NCBI GenBank assembly: GCA_031769625.1
Contig: JAUIMM010000689.1
Location: forward strand, 193,501-257,500
Length of the DNA stretch: 64,000 nt
Direction: 5' to 3'
DNA from: Taudactylus pleione
Lineage: Eukaryota; Chordata; Amphibia; Anura; Myobatrachidae
In this document: positions 10,440-24,607 of the stretch, piece after piece
Numbering within the stretch: position 1 is the first letter of the stretch
How the letters are laid out: each line of letters opens with the position of its first letter
Position numbers and translations under genes: made by a program
Notes under the pieces: generated by a model
Databases searched by the model: none
What the model was told of the DNA's origin: nothing
Seen by the model: only the letters and a program-made list of their open reading frames with translations

Positions 10440-10756
10440 TTCTGAAAATCTGAGATGGTCTTGTTGGGAGCTGTGATAATATGGCATGGTATGACCCATT
10501 CAGATTTGACACAGTATGTCATTCACTTGCAACAAGAACTAACCAAAATACACCAACAGGTGTCTGCCTTTTATCCAGATCCATATCTCTCAGAAGAAAA
10601 CCATAGCCTGGTGACTGGGTGGTAATAAAGAAACATGTGAGGAAAGAATTGGACCCATGATTTGAAGGTCCCTACCAAGTTCTTCTCACTACCCCAACCT
10701 CAGTCAAAGGTGACGGGACGAAACACTTGGATTCACACATCACATTGCAAGAAGAT
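10440..10756 (+). pseudogene. Endogenous retrovirus pol relic (integrase C-terminal end)
   Basis: Translated pieces read like the end of integrase of gamma/epsilon-type retroviruses: a helical stretch (LTQYVIHLQQELTKIHQQ), then KKHVRKELDP, FEGPYQVLLTTPTSVK and HCKKIK. At least one frame change and a stop are present. It begins right after the chromovirus and ends abruptly where the DIRS-type ends start at 10757, so the flanks were lost or displaced by those insertions. A fossil fragment; not functional. Confidence 0.72.
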
Positions 10757-11262
10757 TAAAATTGGATTTTGGTACTTACCGATAAATCTCTTTCTCCGAT
10801 TCCACAGGGGACACTGGAGAATATACCCTGGGCTATATACAGGTGGATGAGTAGAGGGTATAGATGGGTTGATGAGTAGAACCCACATTTTAAGAATTCT
10901 TTAGAGTAGAAGTTGGCTCCTTCCCCTCTATAGCCCACTGAGTTCATTTAAGATTAACAAAGACCGAGCAGAGATGAAAAACAAAGACAACAGAAGAAGG
11001 AAAGATAGAGGAAAAAGGAGGAATCAATGTAGAAGAGGTCCAAGGATCGAAACTACAATAAAGCAACAACAAACGAGATGCAGTAGAGTACCTCCATGTA
11101 TCTGAATTCTACCAAAGACTGCAGAAAGGAAAAGTGCTTGGAGGAAATCTAGTGTCCGCTGTGGAATCAGAGAAAGGGATTTATCGGTAAGTACCAAAAT
11201 CCTATTTTCTCCTTCATTCACTAGGGGACAGTGGAGTATATACACTGGGGATGTCTCAAAGC
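10757..11262 (-). repeat. DIRS internal complementary region and right terminal repeat
   Basis: About 55-bp inverted arms (ggattttggtacttaccg near 10765 and cggtaagtaccaaaatcc near 11190) enclose about 390 bp. The same organisation occurs at 58500-58883. On the minus strand the enclosed part has the ctatagaggggaaggag and taccctctactcatcc segments also seen in the plus-strand copies. Confidence 0.75.
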
Positions 11263-12883
11263 TGACCTGGGTGGGAAGGCCCTGAGAAAATGCAGAACCC
11301 CAGGGCCCACTGCAAGACAGTGGTCGCAAGGAAGCAACACAGGAGTCCGTAACCACCAACCGGAAAAGCAGTCCACACTTCTGGTGTTAGGCCGGGAATG
11401 AATCTGGAGCCTTCAGTACTGAAAAGAGAAGACATAACTAGTCTGCCAAACCTCCAACCCTCGATCATAATCCAATTTAAAAAATGAGGATTAAGAAGTG
11501 GCAGAGCAAGGTGAGGAATGAAAACTCCATACCCGGCAGTCCAAAAGGTTCCTACGGCAAGTACTGAAACTGAAAAAGAACGAGGGTAAGGCCAACCAAG
11601 ACTAACAAACTGATAAGTAGCCAAACGGATCCACCTGAAATGGACTCCCTGAGAACAGGCCCAGCCCTGTCAAGAAGCATGAAAGAGCACAAACAAGGAA
11701 TCAGGTGTGCACAACTTGGACTCGAAAGATCCTACAACCGCTAAAGACAGTGAAGATATATCAACAGGAACCAGAATGGTGTGAAAGGCAGGGGTCCTAT
11801 ATTGGCCAATGGCCAACTGCTGGTGAAAAGCAGCCAGATCCTAGTGGAAAGGAAAGCAACCTGGCGGAGCGCAAGCCCGAACACCCACCAAGCTGAAACG
11901 GAAGCCAACAAGACTGTTGAACCGGACAAGGTGTAAATGCCCCAAGTCTAGAGTGCCAAAAAACACCAGATGGAAGGAAGTCAATCCAAGAGTGAGACCT
12001 ACTGGCCAGTAGGAAAGCCCCATTATGACTGGGCCTTAAACTCTCTGTAGAATGTAGCAGGATCAACTGATATCAAAAGAAGACTGATAAGGCAGTAATC
12101 TGCATCCTGAAACAAAATCCCCAGATAAAGAACAGCATATGCTTTAACCTGGAGACCAGGAGAGAATGGACCAGCCAGTAAAAACAACCCTGTTTTGCCC
12201 CAAGCAACCTGAGACTTGCAAAAACTAAGCTAGAGTACAAAATAACTACCAGGATACCCTAGTGCCTCAGGATCATAGCTGCAATAGCCACGCTGGTATG
12301 GAACCTGCAGTAAAGTGAGAGACAAGATCTAATTTGCTGAACAAGGTCATGCCAACTAGGAAAGGCTACAGGTCGCCTGCATGAATCATGAATCGAAGAT
12401 CGGAGAACCATACTCAGCACAACTAAACCAGAGCCAGCAAGAGCACTGTCATAGAGATGTGCTAAATAAGTCTGAAATCTTGTGCCACTGGACCTCAAAG
12501 AGAGGATTTGGACCAATTAGAAAACATCAGCTAGGATTACCGAAGCACTCATAAAAAGTAGAAATTCCCCCGTCCCAAGAGGTAACCAAAAAGGAGATAA
12601 AAGAACTCAACAAAGCCCAAGGAACCAAAGTTCAGGAACGATAGGGCATTTCCTGAAGAGTGTCAAGTAGCAAAGCAAGAGAACTGTCATCAAGAAATAA
12701 ATGCCACATAGGACACCCCAGAAGAGGCTAGCTAGTATAGCAAAGAAATCACACAGCTTACCACCACTTCCCCGTAGTTCATCCTGATATACGAAAGTGG
12801 ACGACATCAACCACAGCAGCCACTCTGAAACAGCACTGAGAAATTCCCATGCACTGGGAAGAGCGTACCACCGTTTTACCGGT
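11263..12883 (-). other. Interior of the DIRS-type element; no gene recognised
   Basis: Open frames up to 122 codons exist on the minus strand (11256-11624, 11797-12066) but none resembles a known domain. At the DIRS end, minus-strand sequence such as cttcccacccaggtcagc resembles the corresponding place in the coding DIRS near 58420. Confidence 0.4.
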
Positions 12884-13110
12884 ATGCGTTCAGCATCCTG
12901 GCGGTCTGGACGTCGACGCTTACATTACCAGCGCCAGGGATGCCGAAGGTAAGTAACGGGATAGGGGGAGGGTTAGGTTTAGTAGTTAGAGTTAGGCACT
13001 AGGGGGAGGGTTAGGGATAGGCACTAAGGGGTGAGGTTTAGGGTGCTGGGAGGGGGATGTTAGGTTTAGGCACCAGGGAGTACTGCCTGGATTACATACC
13101 GATTCCCGTA
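12884..13110. repeat. Dispersed repeat with degenerate telomere-like (TTAGG)n core
   Basis: A GC-rich head (ccggtatgcgttcagcatcc) is followed by gggttagg, ggcactaggggg and gtttaggcacc units. A related element with the complementary CCTAA units lies at 15300-15790. Confidence 0.6.
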
Positions 13111-13519
13111 TTACCAGCTGACCAATTAGTGAAAACACCTGGAGCACATTTCCAAAGAGAAAACTATAGAATGATCCTTGACAGGTAATGACCCCAAGGC
13201 AGAAGTATAACGCATGTAGAAACAATATGTGGAAAAGCACTTAGAAACTGGAACTGGTGCAGCATGGCTGGCACAGCCTATCAACAGCAGGTACACCTGT
13301 TAATGAGCTTACCCCTGGAATGCTGGTAACACCATACAAAACACACAGTGCATATCAGACAATGCATATCACTCCCAGAAGGAGGGAAAAAAAATGACCA
13401 TGTAGAACTAAGGCCAAATATGTAATGGGATGGAGTGGGCTGGTGTGGGCGCTTCTGGGATCAAAGCAGGCCTAACAAAATGACTGTGAGTTGCTTAGTT
13501 AATACTCACACATGGATAA
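13111..13519. other. No gene seen
   Basis: Unique-looking sequence within the large minus-strand element; no coding or repeat structure identified. Confidence 0.5.
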
Positions 13520-13586
13520 ATGGAAATGTAATGGTGGTTCGTGGGATTAGCGCCTTTGATTTATGACACCACCATTACATTTCCAC
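13520..13586. repeat. Small fold-back repeat
   Basis: Perfect 17-bp arms tggaaatgtaatggtgg and ccaccattacatttcca are separated by about 30 bp. Confidence 0.8.
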
Positions 13587-13906
13587 AAGACCAAATATGT
13601 ACCTGCAAAGATGGATAGAGTCAGTGGCCATAAGAAAGAATATTCTGCTCGATAATGGATATAACCCCATAAAAGGTTTATAGAACTGATAGAAAAACTA
13701 ACATATAGGAATTCACAGTCATCCCAAGGCTTGGATAGAGAGAGAACCATACGGGTCTTCCCCAAGCCTCCATAATAGGGGAGGTCACATATTAGTATTC
13801 TGTATACTCGATAGAGAGAACGGTAATGAATCAGAAATATGGAATTCAGGAAGACCCTTCAGTACGGAACCAAACTGAGGGAAAATGGGGGAACCCAATA
13901 AGGACA

Positions 13907-14065
13907 GATGTCTTTGTAAGCTTGCAAGCAGGGCCCTCTTACCTCTATGTCTGTCTGTTATTACCCTGTTTTGTTCTATCAATGTTTCCAATTGTAAAGC
14001 GCAACGGAATATCCTGCACTATATAAGAAACTGTTAATAAATAAATAAAATAAATAAATGTCTTT
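13907..14065 (+). mobile_element. 5'-truncated L2 LINE, 3' tail only
   Basis: Matches the reverse complement of the 3' end of the LINE at 33186-36830: cttgcaagcagggccctctt, gtttccaattgtaaagcgca, then a taaataaa-type tail (about 14033-14060). A terminal simple repeat of this kind is the L2/CR1-group 3' end, where reverse transcription starts. Confidence 0.85.
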
Positions 14066-15299
14066 TAAGGCGCTATGCCAGATGTGTGTTGTCACACAGT
14101 GAACCTGTTACCTTTCTAAAAGAAACTCTATCAAAAGTGTCAGTGTAGGAATAAATGGTATTACCTGCGAGTGACCAGGAGCCACCTGGTCATTTCATAA
14201 AGTTTTACTGATCCGTGGTCAATGTCGCAGACACCGGCCCCTCAAGCATGTAGAGTACCAATGTTTTCTGTGGGAGGTAGCCTACGGTCCACATCTTGGT
14301 CTTTAGACTGGAGCTGCATCAGTGGTGGAAACCCTGTGTAAATACTAGCAGAGTTGTTAGTAGAGACATGTACGGTCACCCTAAAGGACCACACCCTATG
14401 GCTTGCAAAATTAGAACAGCGCAAACTAGAATGCTCATGTACTCACATGGGAGAAGAAAACCTCTCAGTTCAAAAGAGCTGAGTCAGGGGAAAGACCCAA
14501 CTAACAGCCATCCCTGAACATATACATCCAAATACTTAAACATAAATATATACACATATATATGTATACATATATATATACCCATATGCCTACACACGAC
14601 TAGGTGGTTTATACAGTGCAAAAGTAAGAGGCCAATGATTACAGCGTAAACATATTACAGTCTCTTTCACAAAAAGCATGGCATAAGCATTTTAAAGTGA
14701 CGCATAATATGTTCAAATGCTTAACACACCCTTACAAGATAAGACACGATTCAAAGATACCGTGATCTGTTTGTAGGGAGCAATGAAAAACACAGCGGGA
14801 ACCAGTTGTCTGCTCACACCTATAATGTAACCAGATATACTGATAGTGAGGGAGACCACATAGGTAAATCATATCCTTTTTTAAGGCTAGAGAGGAAATG
14901 ATACGAATATAGGTGTGTATCTAGCCCTTGGCTGGTATGGCAGTTGCCAGGGGTGCAGAGTGATTGACACTATGTGCTGGAAAAGCAGCTCCTCTGCTTC
15001 TCTTTCTAGTATTAAAAACTGTCCTTCAGATAGAGGGTTTATGAGGCATTAAACTGATAAGAACAGATACTACGCTTGATCTTGAGCGATGAAGGTATTA
15101 GAAAATCATAACCCCGTTTGATATATGAGTCTATAGATAAAATATATATCAGTCAAATAATGCCTACAGAACCTAGTCTCCCATCTATGCCAGGTCACAC
15201 ACTGCATAGCTGCCGAGTTCTGTTAAAGAATGGGTTTACCAGAATATGGTTGGGTCATTGCCTATGGGAACTACATAAGCCAGTAAACCTAAGAAGACT
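14066..15299. other. No gene seen
   Basis: Contains a TA/CA-rich patch (about 14525-14585) but no recognisable coding sequence or element boundary. Confidence 0.5.
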
Positions 15300-15790
15300 A
15301 TACTGCCTGCCAAGGCGGTTGGGGATGGGAGCCCGGCACTCAGAATGCTGGTTGTCAAAAGACTGACAGCGGCATCTTGATGCTGAGAATCCCGACAGGT
15401 GACATGTAAGTACCCTAACCTTCCCTCCTTCACCCTTAACCCTCCTGTTCTGCACCCTAACCCTCTCTACCAGGCACCCTAACCCTCCCCGTTAGTGCCT
15501 AAATCTAACCCCCCTTAGTGCCTAAACCTAACTCTCCCCCTTAGTGCCTAACCCCCCAGTGGTGCCTAAACCTAACCTCCCGCAGCCTAACACTTACCCC
15601 TTAGAGTGCCTAAACCTAACCACCCGCCCGCGGCAAACAGCTAAGGCACCCGCTGTATTTACCATCGGGATCCCGGTGTCAGCATCTCCTCATGTCGGCA
15701 TTCCGGGGCTGGTGTCCTGTCAGTGGTCAGGGATTCCGGCGCCAGAATTTCATCAGCTTGCATCCCAAAGGTCCGCAATTTAACTGCATC
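15300..15790. repeat. Dispersed repeat with degenerate telomere-like (CCTAA)n core
   Basis: From about 15410 to 15640 it repeats ccctaaccct, tagtgcctaa and cctaacc with imperfect spacing. It is flanked by GC-rich inverted-looking ends (gcactcagaatgctggttg; cggcattccggggctgg). It looks like the same family as 12884-13110 in the other orientation. This is an interstitial repeat, not a telomere. Confidence 0.6.
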
Positions 15791-15844
15791 CCCTGCCAAG
15801 GTATGCATAGAGACTGTGTGGACATTCTGCAGGCAAAATATATA

Positions 15845-15928
15845 TGTGTGAGGTATGCAGGAGTCGAACTCCTAGTGTACTCATCATAAAATCCACACAG
15901 GGCCATGGTGGGAATGGAACCCATAAAC
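15845..15928 (-). mobile_element. tRNA-derived SINE fragment
   Basis: Contains ccacacagggccatggtggg and gaatggaacccat. On the minus strand these read as a degenerate tRNA B box (gggttccattccc) with a trailing core. The longer fragment at 32975-33135 carries the adjacent part of the same type of core. Confidence 0.5.
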
Positions 15929-15931
15929 TAA

Positions 15932-16473
15932 GAGACTGATTCAGCAAGGATCGCAAGTGCGATTATGCCCTCAGACGGCCGATGGTCACGTACTGCGATG
16001 CGTATGCATCGCAGTGTGCGTGCACAAAGTCACCACTGCGTTCAGGACTGCGTTTGCAGTAACTACGCAGACCCATCTTAGAGTGATTGACAGGAAGTAC
16101 CATGTGGGGGTGGTGACGGGGGGGGTAAGTGAAACAGGTGTGTCAGTGCGTTTGAACATTGTTGCAGGGGCATGCATAAATGATCCACTGTGATGCCATA
16201 TGCTGCTTGTGTACTCACTGCGTACCGGAAGGTTAGCAATTTCTGAGTAAGGTCAGACCTTGTGCAACTGTGCGTGAGGCTCCGATTGTATTCGATGTTA
16301 GCGATGGTTTTGCTGTCTTGCTAAGTATTACGGATGTGTGTAAGGTAAGGTGGGCGTCCTTATGTTGTGCTGTGATGGCATGTCGATCACAGAGGATTAG
16401 CATATCTTCGCAATGAGACTGCGTGCGTAATTGCTATTGCAATCGCAGTTGCAATCCTTGCTGAAACAGACCC
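15932..16473. mobile_element. Harbinger-type miniature element (542 bp)
   Basis: Inverted ends gagactgattcagcaaggat and atccttgctgaaacagaccc, flanked by the TAA duplication at 15929-15931 and 16474-16476 that PIF/Harbinger elements prefer. The interior (attgacaggaagtacc, gggtggtgacgggg, gcatgcataaatgatc) resembles subterminal sequence of both full-length Harbingers. Its ends also contain CTGATTCAG, so it is a sister family. Confidence 0.87.
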
Positions 16474-16985
16474 TAAGTTCTGTGAGGCAGTATTGCTAAC
16501 CATTACACTGTGCGTGCTGCCCTGTTTCTTGTTGTGAAATTGGCCCGCCAGGCCTCATGCTATCCTCTGGAGTACTAAATGTATACCTATATACAGTATA
16601 TTATAAAGTATAAAGTATTCACCCCTTTTGGCTTTTTAACTTTTTTGTTACATTACAACCTGTAATTTCAATTTTTTTTTAATCTGAATTTTATGTGATG
16701 GATCGGCACAAAATAGTCTAATTTGGTGAAGTGAAAAGAGAAAAATATATAAAAAAGAATCTTTATAAATAAAATTCAGAAAATTGGCATGTGCATAGGT
16801 AATCACCCCCTTTGCTATGAAGCCCCACAAAAGTTCTGGTGCAACCAATTACCTTCAGAAGTCACATAATTAGTGAAATTAAGTCCACCTGTGTGAAATC
16901 TAAGTTTCATATGATCTGTCAGTATAAACACCTTTTCTGAAAAGCCCCAGAGGCTGCAACACCATTAAGCAAGAGACATCAATCC

Positions 16986-18607
<1,622 letters not shown>

Positions 18608-19054
18608 CTTTAGGGGGGTGAATAGTTATGCACGCTGAAGTTTTCTGTTATATTGTCCTAAATGTTGTTTGATTCACAATGTAAAAAAAAAAACACAACT
18701 TCACAGTTGTAGGCATGTTCTGTGAATGAAATGATGAACACCTTCAAACAATCCATTTTAATTCCAATGCAAAGGGGGATGAATACTTTTGAAAGGCACT
18801 GTATATATGAATCCCATAGGTAGCACTGACTTAAAAAAAAATCATTCACCTTAACTCCCCTCACTTCTGTAATCGTCATTTAGATAACAATAAACTGACA
18901 ACATTGCTTTTATGAGGGGGAGTTCCTTTACTGTATCACAGATGTAACAGATATTGGTGCAATAACAATATGCTGGCTGAATTTTCTCAGAATTAATGCA
19001 CCATTACTGATAATGCTAACTTTCACTCAATACTAACCCTCACATACCTTAGGC

Positions 19055-19363
19055 CAGTGGTTCCCAAAACTTTTTTGAATCACGGCGCCCTATAGTATCA
19101 GCATTATTTTCATGCCACCCCTAAGCTTAAGTTTACTCCATTTTTTTATGAATCTCCCAATAGCTAAAGTGAAGTAAATTATCCTATCATTCTTAGGTTC
19201 AGTTATGTGGAGGTGGACAGGTTTGCGCTTCTGTTTGTCCACATATTTACATTAAATTGTCCTTTAAATAATTTGATTTGGTGCTGGACCAAGAACCTGA
19301 GGCACCCCTGTAAGTGTACCGAGACACTCCAGGGTGCCACGGCGCACAGTTTGGGAACCACTG
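19055..19363. mobile_element. hAT-type miniature element (309 bp)
   Basis: Inverted ends cagtggttcccaaaact and agtttgggaaccactg, flanked by a perfect 8-bp duplication CCTTAGGC (19047-19054, 19364-19371). Non-coding. Confidence 0.93.
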
Positions 19364-19570
19364 CCTTAGGCACAACATAAAGGAGTCAATCCAAGTTGGT
19401 GCGAATTGCTATTTTCTCTTGGAATTCACATAGCGAATTCATTTTGCAATCCAATTAGCAACTCACACTGAATCAGTCAGACTGAATTCACATCTTTCCA
19501 TTCGCACCTACCTGAGGGTGAGAGATGGAAAGGAAAATCTTTATTTTAAGGTTAAAATGTTGGGACACTG

Positions 19571-20229
19571 CACTAGCGCACGCAGGGGGGGTTTCTTGGT
19601 ACCCAGAAACCCCCCCTGCCCAACTAATTTTTTTTTTTTCAGAGACAGAGACAGCCTTGTCTCTGTCTCAGCACAATCAGCGGGCCACACTCGGAGCTGC
19701 CCAGCCGCTGCCTGTTCAGCTGTCAGTGCTTCTGTGTCAGGTGGCTTTCATACCACCAGATGCGGAAGCGCAGACAGCTGCACTGACAGTAGCCAGGCAG
19801 CGCGCAGCAATCACCAGGGCAGTCATCAGAGACTAGACTGGAGGCCCGGATAGAAAGGGGGCCCTGCTCGCCCGGCATTGCCGACCCCTGCACCCGCTAC
19901 TTTTTTTTAAATTTGGAAGCAGAGAGAGACTCGGCTGCCGGCGCGCATAATGTCACGCCGCACCACTGAGAGCAGAGGACTCGGACCCGCGGCTTTTGAC
20001 TGAGGAGCTACATGCATCAGGTGAGCATGGGGTTGGTTGTCTGGAGCTGGCAGGCTGGCTATTGGGTTGGGGCTGGCTGTCTGGATAGAGGCAGGCAGTG
20101 TGGGGCAGGGGCTGGCTGGGGTCACTATCTGGTGCAGGGGCTGTCTGGCAGGGACTGGTTGTTTGAGGCTGGAGCTGATATATATGTGTGTATGTGGAAC
20201 CCCCCCTAAAAATCCTGCATTTGCCCCTG
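19571..20229. mobile_element. Probable hAT-type miniature element (about 660 bp)
   Basis: Imperfect inverted ends: cactagcgcacgcagg on the left and cctgcatttgcccctg on the right, with g-rich/c-rich continuation on both sides. acactg occurs at both flanks but offset, so the duplication is not clean. No coding sequence. Confidence 0.5.
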
Positions 20230-21779
20230 ACACTGTGCTGAAGCCCTTGTACACCCCCTAATGACTAATTAGGCAATTGGAAGTTTCCAATTAGCATAAT
20301 TAGTGCAATAATTACATGTCATTTTATGGGGTAAAAAAAAACGTCCTCAGAATACCCCAAAATCAATTTTTTCTTTAGTTGAGGCTCTCCAAATTTAATT
20401 ACAGTATTTTTTTTATTGAAAAATAATTGTTTTTTTTTTTATAATTTTTTTTGCAATTTTTCAAGATGCCCTCAAAGTACCCCAAAATCACCTTTTTTCC
20501 TTTTTTTTTTGCATTTTTCATTTAATTAGTTTGAGATTAAACAAAAAAAGTTTGTTTTTTTAGCATTTTCTTGCATTTAAAAAAAGCAAAACACAAATCA
20601 GCCATTTGACACCATTTAAAAACCTACAGTACCTTCCTAATGCCCACAAACAGACTTCTGAGATTAATTCATTGATGCAAAGTCTGCAAGTTTCAAGAAA
20701 CAAACTTGCTACTCGCAATTTGCACCTAATTGAATTGTGACTACAGGGCAATAGTCGGAAGAGGAGCAAACTCAGCAGTAGCTGCTTGTTGTATAAGGGA
20801 ATGCTAAAAAAAACCATTACATGTCAACAAGGCACTGTGCCATATACCTTGAACAGCTGCAACGCTATTTAGGACCACCAGAGACTCATTTACTAGCAGT
20901 CCCATTACAAGTATCTGCAGCCACTGCAATGAGCAGGGGAAAAGGTAGGCGTCTGCGCGTGGGAAGCGCGCCAACGGGAGGAAGTCCGGATGCCTCCTCT
21001 CTGGGCTTATAAGGATAGCTGAGCTAATGAGGAGATCCGTATAGCAGTAGCCCGCCAACTACTCTATCCGAGCAGGGGTGCGGACATCACTAAGCCCCGT
21101 CTCCAGCCCGGTACTCATTATAAACACCCAGTGCCATTTTAATGATGGCACGATCTAAGAGCCTAGCACAGTATTACTGGATTAAGGCTCTGACTGGGGG
21201 GACCCGCAATCATGAAAATTCACCACCCCTTGCAATCGAGGGTAGAGGGGGATGTACCGCTGTTAGCCGCTGGTGCAATGACCGCATAGCCAGAGACATG
21301 GACACTAGCCATCGTAAGCTGTGGCAGGTCTCTATCAGCTTCCTCGCTCCAACATAGTAACAGCCGGGAAGGGGATGGCTGTTCTGTGACAGCCGCAGCA
21401 GCGCTGCACTGTCACTCTGCTCAGTGTTTGGCCCAACGCTCCTGATACTCAGGAGTGGTGGGATAGACTTACAGACTGCTGCAGCTGAGATGCTGGGTGG
21501 GAGGGCAAGCAAGGGACTGAGACACTAGCCTCAGTAAAACTGTGGCGGACCCCCGCTGAGTCCAATGACTCACTGTGTAAGGCCCCTCTTCAGGGACACC
21601 GGACACTGGCTGCAGTAGCCATGACAGTTCCCTTCTCAGTGGCTCCCACGTAGCAGGCTGACTGCCACAGTAAGCAGTCTGCCTGTCTTCACATGTAGGA
21701 ATATTAAAGAAATTAAAAGAAACTAAAAGTAAAAAGACATGAAACAGCCCAATAAGCATCTGGCTCTCTCGGGCACTTA
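20230..21779. other. No gene seen; AT-rich then GC-richer non-coding sequence
   Basis: 20330-20560 is T-rich and contains taccccaaaatca twice. 20900-21750 is probably interior of the minus-strand DIRS-type element (a leader next to its left end), judged only by position. Confidence 0.35.
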
Positions 21780-21945
21780 TCTAAAACTGAGCTCGGTGGG
21801 GTATAGAGGGGGAGGAGCCAACTTTAAAGAATTCTTAAAGTGCCGCCTCTGCTCATCCACCCGTCTCTACCTTCTACTCATCCACCTGTCCATACCCCAG
21901 TGTATATACTCCAGTGTCCCCTAGTGGATGAAGGAGAAAAGGGGA
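21780..21945 (-). repeat. Left terminal repeat of the DIRS-type element
   Basis: In plus orientation it carries gtatagagggggaggagcca and agtgtcccctagtggatgaa, matching the right-end segments near 58745 and 58455 in the coding DIRS. The final 50 bp is the reverse complement of 11213-11262. Confidence 0.75.
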
Positions 21946-22315
21946 GTATAGCTTCACAACACAATTCTTCATAAATACCAACTTATTGGTCGCAAGCCAG
22001 GCAAAGGTCTACGGGCCTGTATAATAGGATGCAGAATTTTTTGCCTGGTTTGATTCTGATGATATGGGTATTACTAATTGATCTCCAGCCATTACCAAGT
22101 TCCCAATTTAATTCAACTATTAATTTTACCCACCTTAAACTAGAATTGCATGAACACCTGTCTGAAGGCTGGAACAATACATTTATACAGATGCATTACC
22201 TTCTGGCTAAGGGTACCAATAGTATTGACTGTTGGATTTACACACATTCTCCAGTCTCTGCAAGAACTATGCCATATACTGCCTTGCATGTGTCTTGGGC
22301 AGAGATGCAGACTTT

Positions 22316-22533
22316 GGGCAAAATTTACTAAGCGGCGGGTTCTAAACCCCGGCAGTTTGGCTGTGGTTTTGCTATCCACAGATTTACTAAGGCCAAAACC
22401 GCAGTCAAAACACATTTTAGAATACAATAGAACAGGGCTAGGGCTAAAATTGTTAGTCAGCAGTTTTGGTGTCATTTAGAAACCGCCACTAAACCATCGG
22501 GGTTTAGAACCTGCTGCTTAGTAGATTTTGCCC
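22316..22533. mobile_element. TIR miniature element (218 bp)
   Basis: Inverted ends gggcaaaatttactaagc and gcttagtagattttgccc extend inward over about 36 bp, flanked by TTT on both sides (22313-22315, 22534-22536). A 3-bp duplication and GGG start suggest PIF/Harbinger; superfamily uncertain. Confidence 0.75.
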
Positions 22534-22912
22534 TTTGAGTGAACAAAATTTCAGTTGAACTTCTAAGGCAAGGACAGGGACAGTTATAACCAGAATGTTT
22601 TAAGTTATATCCTTGTGGGTTGGCAGTCTCCACCATGGTGGAAAGCAGAGAGACAGCAGCATATAGAATTTGTAAGATCAGTATAGGTTAACAATACAAA
22701 GTTAAATGCAGCAGTCTACTGTGAAATCCTACTTTACATCTCACTATGGCTGTTGATGCCATGTGGACGCACATTGCATATGGCGATACGCAAATGTGAA
22801 TACACAGTGTATGCAACGTGTGATACATACGCAATACCTTCCCGTATTGTAACACCAACAGTATGCTTAATAGTTGCTATCATCATATCAAAATACAATG
22901 TGAATTACAGTG

Positions 22913-22913
<1 letters not shown>

Positions 22914-22952
<39 letters not shown>
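22914..22952. repeat. (AT)n microsatellite
   Basis: About 39 bp of alternating AT. Confidence 0.95.
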
Positions 22953-22954
<2 letters not shown>

Positions 22955-24607
22955 TAGTATATTAACCTTATTGTGAAAGCAAGTGAACACACACAAACCA
23001 ATTTCTGTGGTTCCAATGCACAAAAGTAAATATTGTATTGAAAGTATATATAACATTAATTATTACAAGTTATTCAGAGGTACAATATAGTTCAAGAAAC
23101 AAAAGGTCAGAGTTTACCAACCAGTATACATACGTTCGCATGCGCTCCCTGGATCCAGAGTGCAGTCATTTCCAGATGACTGGTAGAAAACAGCTACTGG
23201 ACTCTGGATCAGGGGAGCCTTATTTTATACAGTTAAATTATGGGTGTGTATAATGACAAGTTGTGTCTCCTTCAATTGGTCCAGGGGCAGGACGTTTCCA
23301 GTTCACTGGGGATCATTGGTTGGTTTGAACAGTGGGCGATGCCTAGGCTTAGGTTGCTGTTACAGTTGTTCACCTCTGGGTTCCCTCCAAAAAGCTAATT
23401 TAAATCAACCATTGTTATATGCTATATTAAACATAAATCCGGCATTGCTAATATCTGCTTGCCGCAATGGGCAACCATCTATTCGCAATCACCAGATTAC
23501 TGCTAACACAATTCTCTACATTATGACCCCAAACACGATGTTAATATGTAACCCCCATTCCTGGACTATGTATAGCTGGTTTTCTTCTCTTCAATATATA
23601 TTTTTATTTTTTGTTGTTATCTCAGAGGAAATATGCAACCATTACAGTGGTACAGTAGTTATAGTAAAATAATGATTATGAAAGGAAAGTTTGGTTACAA
23701 GAAATGCCTAAAAATGCATTGGGAACAATTACGTTAGATTAATGTGTGTCCAATCAAATTAATCTCTCACGGCCACAAGGGGGAACTTGTCACCGCATCT
23801 AGTTGGCAATCAATTTTAAAATAAAATATACCTTAGGAATATGAGGATGAGAGACATTGCCTAAATTGAAAACCGCATTAATTGTTACTTTAGATACACT
23901 GCACATATATTATTTTAAAGTGAGAAATAGATTAAATAGGTTTGACTGTATAAATGTTTTGTAGCATCCATGTAGACGGATTTGTTTTACACTGAGACTA
24001 TGGGTCATTGTTATAAGAAACAGGTTTTTATCATTTAAAATGCACACAGATAGTGGTATGCATAGGTGTATGCCTACCATTCTAATCAGGATCAAAGTAT
24101 TCTACCCTTGGCAATCATAAACTGGCATGTCCATTGTCCAGTATGGGTCAAAAGAGGAGCCATGACAACAACAGACGAGAGGTTGTATATATTGGTATTA
24201 AGACCCCAGGCATGACATACCTATTTACACATCAAACGCAACCAAAGGAGGATAACTGATGAATAAATACTACCTTTTATGACACCCTGTCTGCTGGGGG
24301 AACAACAGGCCTTATTGTTTATGAAACCTTGGAACTTGTTACTTCAATAGAATGGAATAAGGTTCCTTAAAAGAAAGTGGTATATGTGTATAGATCACAG
24401 AAATACACACAGTTTATGGCTTTTTGAAATATGTCATGAGAATATGCCAGTTAATGTTAATGTCTGGGATATGAGTTATTTTGTAGTGTATTTAAATATT
24501 TTCTGACTTCGTTACTATCATGGGTCCCTAGATACTGTGTAGGAAAAGACTAATATTACCTTTAGAGATGGTAAAAGATATTTATTGGTTCTATCACGTC
24601 TTCGTAC
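22953..24607. other. No gene seen
   Basis: About 1.65 kb without a recognisable gene or element. A 142-codon frame at 23244-23672 has no domain resemblance and no codon pattern I trust. Confidence 0.5.

Noticed and set aside
11256..12066. Minus-strand frames of 89-122 codons in the DIRS-type interior
   Set aside because: Hydrophobic, no domain resemblance, no supporting homologue in the window.
15410..15640. Telomere end
   Set aside because: Repeats are degenerate, short and flanked by ordinary sequence on both sides.
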